From positions 1-64,000 of the forward strand of contig JAYKNF010000070.1 in NCBI GenBank assembly GCA_036172665.1: a stretch of DNA of 64,000 nt, read 5' to 3'. Shown piece after piece: positions 59,215 through 64,000 of the stretch. This DNA is from Prosopocoilus inquinatus (lineage: Eukaryota > Arthropoda > Insecta > Coleoptera > Lucanidae). The notes beneath the pieces are model-generated. The model saw nothing but the letters and a program-made list of their open reading frames with translations. It searched no databases and was not told the origin of the DNA. The position numbers and the translations under genes were made by a program. Every line of letters starts with the position of its first letter. Within the stretch, counting starts at the first letter, position 1.

Positions 59215-62200
59215 TCATCTATCATGTTATTTGGCGTTTCGATGGACTCCAGTAACTTAGATGTGATATACGAAGTTCTCGGACGCAGCTGAAGCTAGAA
59301 ATAGTTTTAAACGAAACAACACGCATTAGCGTTGTTCCTGTGATGTATCTAATCGATCCTTACTTATCTATCATGTTATTTGACGTTTGGATGGACTCCA
59401 GTAACCCTGACGTGAGATACGAAGTTTTCGGACGCAGCAGAAGCTGGAAATAGTTTTAAACGAAACAACACGCATTAGCGATGTTCCTGTGATGTATCTA
59501 ATCGATCCTTACTCATCTATCATGTTATTTGACGTTTGGACGGACTCCAGTAACTCTGATGAGAGATTCACAGTTCTCGGACGCAGTAGAAGCTGGAAAT
59601 AGTTTTGAACGAAACAACACGTATTAGCGTTGTTCCTGTGATGTATCTAAACGATCCTTACTTATCTAACATGTTATTTGACGTTTGGATGGACTCCAGT
59701 AAGTCTGATGTGAGATACAAAGTTTTTGGACGCAGCAGGAGCTGGAAATAGTTTTAAACGAAACAACACGTATTAACGTTGTGCCTGTGCTGTATCTAAT
59801 CGATCCTTACTCATATATCATGTTACTTGGCGTTTCGATGGACTCCAGTAGCTCTGATGTGAGATACCACGTTTTCGGACGCAGCAGAAGCTGGAAATAG
59901 TTTTAAACGAAACAACACGCATTAGCGTTGTTCCTGTGCTGTATCTAATCGATCCTTACTTATCTATCATATTATTTGACGTTTCGATGGACTCCAGTAA
60001 CTCTGATGTGAGATACGAAGTTTTCGGACGCAGCAGAAGCTGGAAATAGTTTTAAACGAAACAACACGCATTAGCGATGTTCCTGTGATGTATCTAATCG
60101 ATCCTTACTCATCTATCATGTTATTTGACGTTTGGACGGACTCCAGTAACTCTGATGAGAGATTCACAGTTCTCGGACGCAGTAGAAGCTGGAAATAGTT
60201 TTGAATGAAACAACACGTATTAGCGTTGTTCCTGTGATGTATCTAAACGATCCTTACTTATCTAACATGTTATTTGACGTTTGGATGGACTCCAGTAAGT
60301 CTGATGTGAGATACAAAGTTTTTGGACGCAGCAGGAGCTGGAAATAGTTTTAAACGAAACAACACGTATTAGCGTTGTGCCTGTGCTGTATCTAATCGAT
60401 CCTTACTCATATATCATGTTACTTGGCGTTTCGATGGACTCCAGTAGCTCTAATGTGAGATACGACGTTTTCGGACGCAGCAGAAGCTGGAAATAGTTTT
60501 AAACGAAACAACACGTATTAGCGTTGTTCCTGTGATGTATCTAATCGATCCTTACTCATCTATCATGTTATTTGACGTTTGGATGGACTCCAGTAACTCT
60601 GATGAGAGATACAAAGATTTCGGACGCAGCAGAAGCTGGAAATAGTTTTGAACGAAACAACACGTATTAGCGTTGTTCCTGTGATGTATCTAAACGATCC
60701 TTACTTTTCTATCATGTTATTTGACGTTTCGATGGACTCCAGTAACTCTGATGTGAGATACGACATTTTCGGACGCAGCAGAAGCTGGAAATAGTTTTAA
60801 ACGAAACAACACGTATTAGCGATGTTCCTGTGATGTATCTAAACGATCCTTACTCATCTATCATGTTATTAGACGTTTGGACGGACTCCAGTAACTCTGA
60901 TGTGAGATACAAAGTTTTTGGACGCAGCAGGAGCTGGAAATAGTTTTAAACGAAACAACACGTATTAGCGTTGTTCCTGTGCTGTATCTAATCGATCCTT
61001 ACTTATCTATCATATTATTTGACGTTTCGATGGACTCCAGTAACTCTGATGTGAAATACGAAGTTCTCGGACGCAGTAGAAGCTGGAAATAGTTTTGAAC
61101 GAAACAACACGTATTAGCGTTGTTCCTGTGATGTATCTAAACGATCCTTACTTATCTAACATGTTATTTAACGTTTGGATGGACTCCAGTAAGTCTGATG
61201 TGAGATACAAAGATTTCGGACGCAGCAGAAGCTGGAAATAGTTTTGAACGAAACAACACGTATTAGCGTTGTTCCTGTGATGTATCTAAACGATCCTTAC
61301 TTTTCTATCATGTTATTTGACGTTTCGATGGACTCCAGTAACTCTGATGTGAGATACGACATTTTCGGACGCAGCAGAAGCTGGAAATAGTTTTAAACGA
61401 AACAACACATATTAGCGATGTTCCTGTGATGTATCTAAACGATCCTTACTCATCTATCATGTTATTAGACGTTTGGACGGACTCCAGTAACTCTGATGTG
61501 AGATACAAAGTTTTTGGACGCAGCAGGAGCTGGAAATAGTTTTAAACGAAACAACACGTATTAGCGTTGTTCCTGTGCTGTGTCTAATCGATCCTTACTT
61601 ATCTATCATATTATTTGACGTTTCGATGGACTCCAGTAACTCTGATGTGAGATACGAAGTTTTCGGACGCAGCAGAAGCTGGAAATAGTTTTAAACGAAA
61701 CAACACGCATTAGCGATGTTCCTGTAATGTATCTAATCGATCCTTACTCATCTATCATGTTATTTGACGTTTGGATGGACTCCAGTAACCCTGACGTGAG
61801 ATACGAAGTTTTCGGACGCAGCTGAAGCTGGAAATAGTTCTAAACGAAACAACACGTATTAGCGTTGTTCCTGTGCTGTATCTAATCGATCCTTCCTCAT
61901 ATATCATGTTATTTGGCGTTTCGATGGACTCCAGTAACTCTTATGTGAGATACGACGTTTTCGGACGCAGCAGAAGCTGGAAATAGTTTTAAACGAAACA
62001 ACACGTATTAGCGTTGTTCCTGTGATGTATCTAATCGATCCTTACTCATCTATCATGTTATTTGATGTTTGGATGGACTCCAGTAACTCTGATGAGGGAT
62101 ACAAAGATTTCGGACGCAGCAGAAACTGGAAATAATTTTGAACGAAACAACACGTATTAGCGTTGTTCCTGTGATGTATCTAAACGATCCTTACTTTTCT

Positions 62201-63252
62201 ATCATGTTATTTGACGTTTCGATGGACTCCAGTAACTCTGATGTGAGATACGAAGTTTTCGGACGCAGCAGAAGCTGGAAATAGTTTTAAACGAAACAAC
62301 ACGCATTAGCGATGTTCCTGTGATGTATCTAATCGATCCTTACTCATCTATCATGTTATTTGACGTTTGGACGGACTCCAGTAACTCTGATGAGAGATTC
62401 ACAGTTCTCGGACGCAGTAGAAGCTGGAAGTAGTTTTGAACGAAACAACACGTATTAGCGTTGTTCCTGTGATGTATCTAAACGATCCTTACTTATCTAA
62501 CATGTTATTTGACGTTTGGATGGACTCCAGTAAGTCTGATGTGAGATACAAAGTTTTTGGACGCAGCAGGAGCTGGAAATAGTTTTAAACGAAACAACAC
62601 TTATTAGCGTTGTGCCTGTGCTGTATCTAATCGATCCTTACTCATATATCATGTTACTTGGCGTTTCGATGGACTCCAGTAGCTCTAATGTGAGATACGA
62701 CGTTTTCGGACGCAGCAGAAGCTGGAAATAGTTTTAAACGAAACAACACGCATTAGCGATGTTCCTGTAATGTATCTAATCGATCCTTACTCATCTATCA
62801 TGTTATTTGACGTTTGGATGGACTCCAGTAACCCTGACGTGAGATACGAAGTTTTCGGACGCAGCTGAAGCTGGAAATAGTTTTAAACGAAACAACACGT
62901 ATTAGCGTTGTTCCTGTGCTGTATCTAATCGATCCTTCCTCATATATCATGTTATTTGGCGTTTCGATGGACTCCAGTAACTCTTATGTGAGATACGACG
63001 TTTTCGGACCCAGCAGAAGCTGGAAATAGTTTTAAACGAAACAACACGTATTAGCGTTGCTCCTGTGATGTATCTAATCGATCCTTACTCATCTATCATG
63101 TTATTTGATGTTTGGATGGACTCCAGTAACTCTGATGAGGGATACAAAGATTTCGGACGCAGCAGAAACTGGAAATAATTTTGAACGAAACAACACGTAT
63201 TAGCGTTGTTCCTGTGATGTATCTAAACGATCCTTACTTTTCTATCATGTTA

Positions 63253-64000
63253 TTTGACGTTTCGATGGACTCCAGTAACTCTGATGTGAGATACGAAGTT
63301 TTCGGACGCAGCAGAAGCTGGAAATAGTTTTAAACGAAACAACACGCATTAGCGATGTTCCTGTGATGTATCTAATCGATCCTTACTCATCTATCATGTT
63401 ATTTGGCGTTTCGATGGACTCCAGTAACTTTGATGTGAGATACGAAGTTCTCGGACGCAGCTGAAGCTGGAAATAGTTTTAAATGAAACAACACTTATTA
63501 GCGTTGTTCCTGTGATGTATCTAATCGATCCTTACTCATCTATCATGTTATTTGATGTTTGGATGGACTCCAGTAACTCTGATGAGGGATACAAAGATTT
63601 CGGACGCAGCAGAAACTGGAAATAATTTTGAACGAAACAACACGTATTAGCGTTGTTCCTGTGATGTATCTAATCGATCCTTACTCATATATCATGTTAC
63701 TTGGCGTTTCGATGGACTCCAGTAGCTCTAATGTGAGATACGACGTTTTCGGACGCAGCAGAAGCTGGAAATAGTTTTAAACGAAACAACACGCATTAGC
63801 GATGTTCCTGTAATGTATCTAATCGATCCTTACTTATCTAACATGTTATTTGACGTTTGGATGGACTCCAGTAAGTCTGATGTGAGATACAAAGTTTTTG
63901 GACGCAGCAGGAGCTGGAAATAGTTTTAAACGAAACAACACGTATTAGCGTTGTTCCTGTGATGTATCTAAACGATCCTTACTTATCTAACATGTTATTT
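63253..64000. repeat. Truncated third 37-mer start, then switch to a copy of 46.4-47.0 kb
   Basis: Bases 63,253 to about 63,401 continue the 37-mer (equivalent to 57,732-57,880). From about 63,402 the sequence becomes ttggcgtttcg with taactttgatg instead of the expected ttgacgtttgg L unit. It then follows 46,402-46,999 to the window end with no difference noticed, at offset 17,002 (114 x 149 + 16). The switch lies in a stretch both partners share (gtgatgtatctaatcg through atcatgttattt), so its exact point cannot be fixed. Confidence 0.85.

Larger units (their letters stand above)
57732..63252. repeat. 37-mer HOR, copy 2 (5,521 bp)
   Basis: Tandem copy of 52,211-57,731 with the same order of monomer types and the same pair of length-variant units (58,909 and 59,067). 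Homology with copy 1 begins at tttgacg (52,211/57,732); immediately upstream the two differ (tatcatatta versus tatcatgtta). A third copy begins at 63,253 but lasts only about 150 bp before the sequence switches to a different segment. Small private changes include gtgatgtatataatc at about 59,197. Confidence 0.93.
1..64000. repeat. 149-bp satellite DNA array filling the whole window
   Basis: Head-to-tail copies of one 149-bp unit run from base 1 to base 64,000 with no interruption and no inverted copy. The register comprises 430 steps from the unit start at 1 to the partial unit starting at 63,983. Nearly all units are exactly 149 bp. The exceptions found are listed as separate features, and their sum (-88 bp) matches the total span exactly. 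The consensus is about 42% GC. The best conserved stretches are bases 28-39 (gatggactccag with few changes), 67-90 (ggacgcag through ctggaaatag) and 120-149 (gttcctgt through cgatccttac). No flanking DNA is present, so the array extends beyond both window edges. Centromeric or heterochromatic location is inference from array type only; no known satellite family was recognised. Confidence 0.98.

Noticed and set aside
1..64000. CRISPR array (regular repeats with variable patches)
   Set aside because: The period is 149 bp, the variable patches are a few two-state sites shared by many units, and there are no unique spacers, leader or cas genes.
1..64000. Ribosomal DNA spacer, histone or other tandem gene cluster
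   Set aside because: No conserved RNA or protein-coding segment appears in any unit or HOR; the 149-bp unit accounts for every base.
1..64000. Transposable element insertion, inverted segment or microsatellite within the array
   Set aside because: Reading throughout, every segment keeps the same orientation and 149-bp register, apart from the listed length variants, whose sum fits the total span. There is no room for an insertion.

Overview
The whole 64 kb window is the interior of one satellite DNA array. I see no gene, RNA gene, transposon, microsatellite or unique flanking sequence. The repeat unit is 149 bp, about 42% GC, and every copy lies in the same orientation. Taking the unit to start at the T of 'tcatctatcatg', the first copy starts at 1 and the last, cut by the window edge, starts at 63,983. 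That distance is 430 register steps: 430 x 149 minus 88 bp. The length changes I located by reading (two +2, eight -1, two +9/-1 pairs, one -100) sum to exactly -88, so the register is accounted for from end to end. The array type points to a eukaryotic nuclear chromosome, in centromeric, pericentromeric or other heterochromatin. I cannot name the species or match the monomer to a known family. CpG is not depleted (10 per consensus monomer against about 6.6 expected), which fits a lineage with little germline cytosine methylation, such as many invertebrates, but does not prove it.

The monomers are variants of one consensus. They fall into about 20 recurring types, set by alternative states at a few patches: bases 2-9, 15-27, 40-70, 72-79, 92-100, 108-120 and 128-140 of the unit. 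These types are strung into higher-order repeats (HORs). Left to right: 1-1,790 is a 12-monomer block; 1,791-8,199 is a 43-monomer block; 8,200-11,644 is a contracted copy of it, joined off-register at 10,375; 11,645-18,349 and 18,350-24,905 are a tandem duplication of a 45-mer (6,705 bp), the second copy lacking one monomer; 24,906-28,720 is transitional and largely a copy of 22.0-24.9 kb; 28,721-33,635 and 33,636-38,550 are a tandem 33-mer (4,915 bp); 38,551-46,401 is a mosaic of these; 46,402-52,210 introduces the right-hand type set; 52,211-57,731 and 57,732-63,252 are a tandem 37-mer (5,521 bp); and 63,40x-64,000 jumps back to sequence like 46,40x-47,000, offset 17,002 bp.

The picture is of recent, repeated, in-register unequal exchange with changing block size, rather than one fixed HOR. 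There are rare off-register joins, one clear length-neutral conversion-like replacement, and a left-to-right change in which monomer types dominate. Two short motifs in the unit deserve attention: an imperfect CENP-B-box-like 17-mer (bases 23-39) and an imperfect dyad (bases 101-122). The two longest open frames are accidental.
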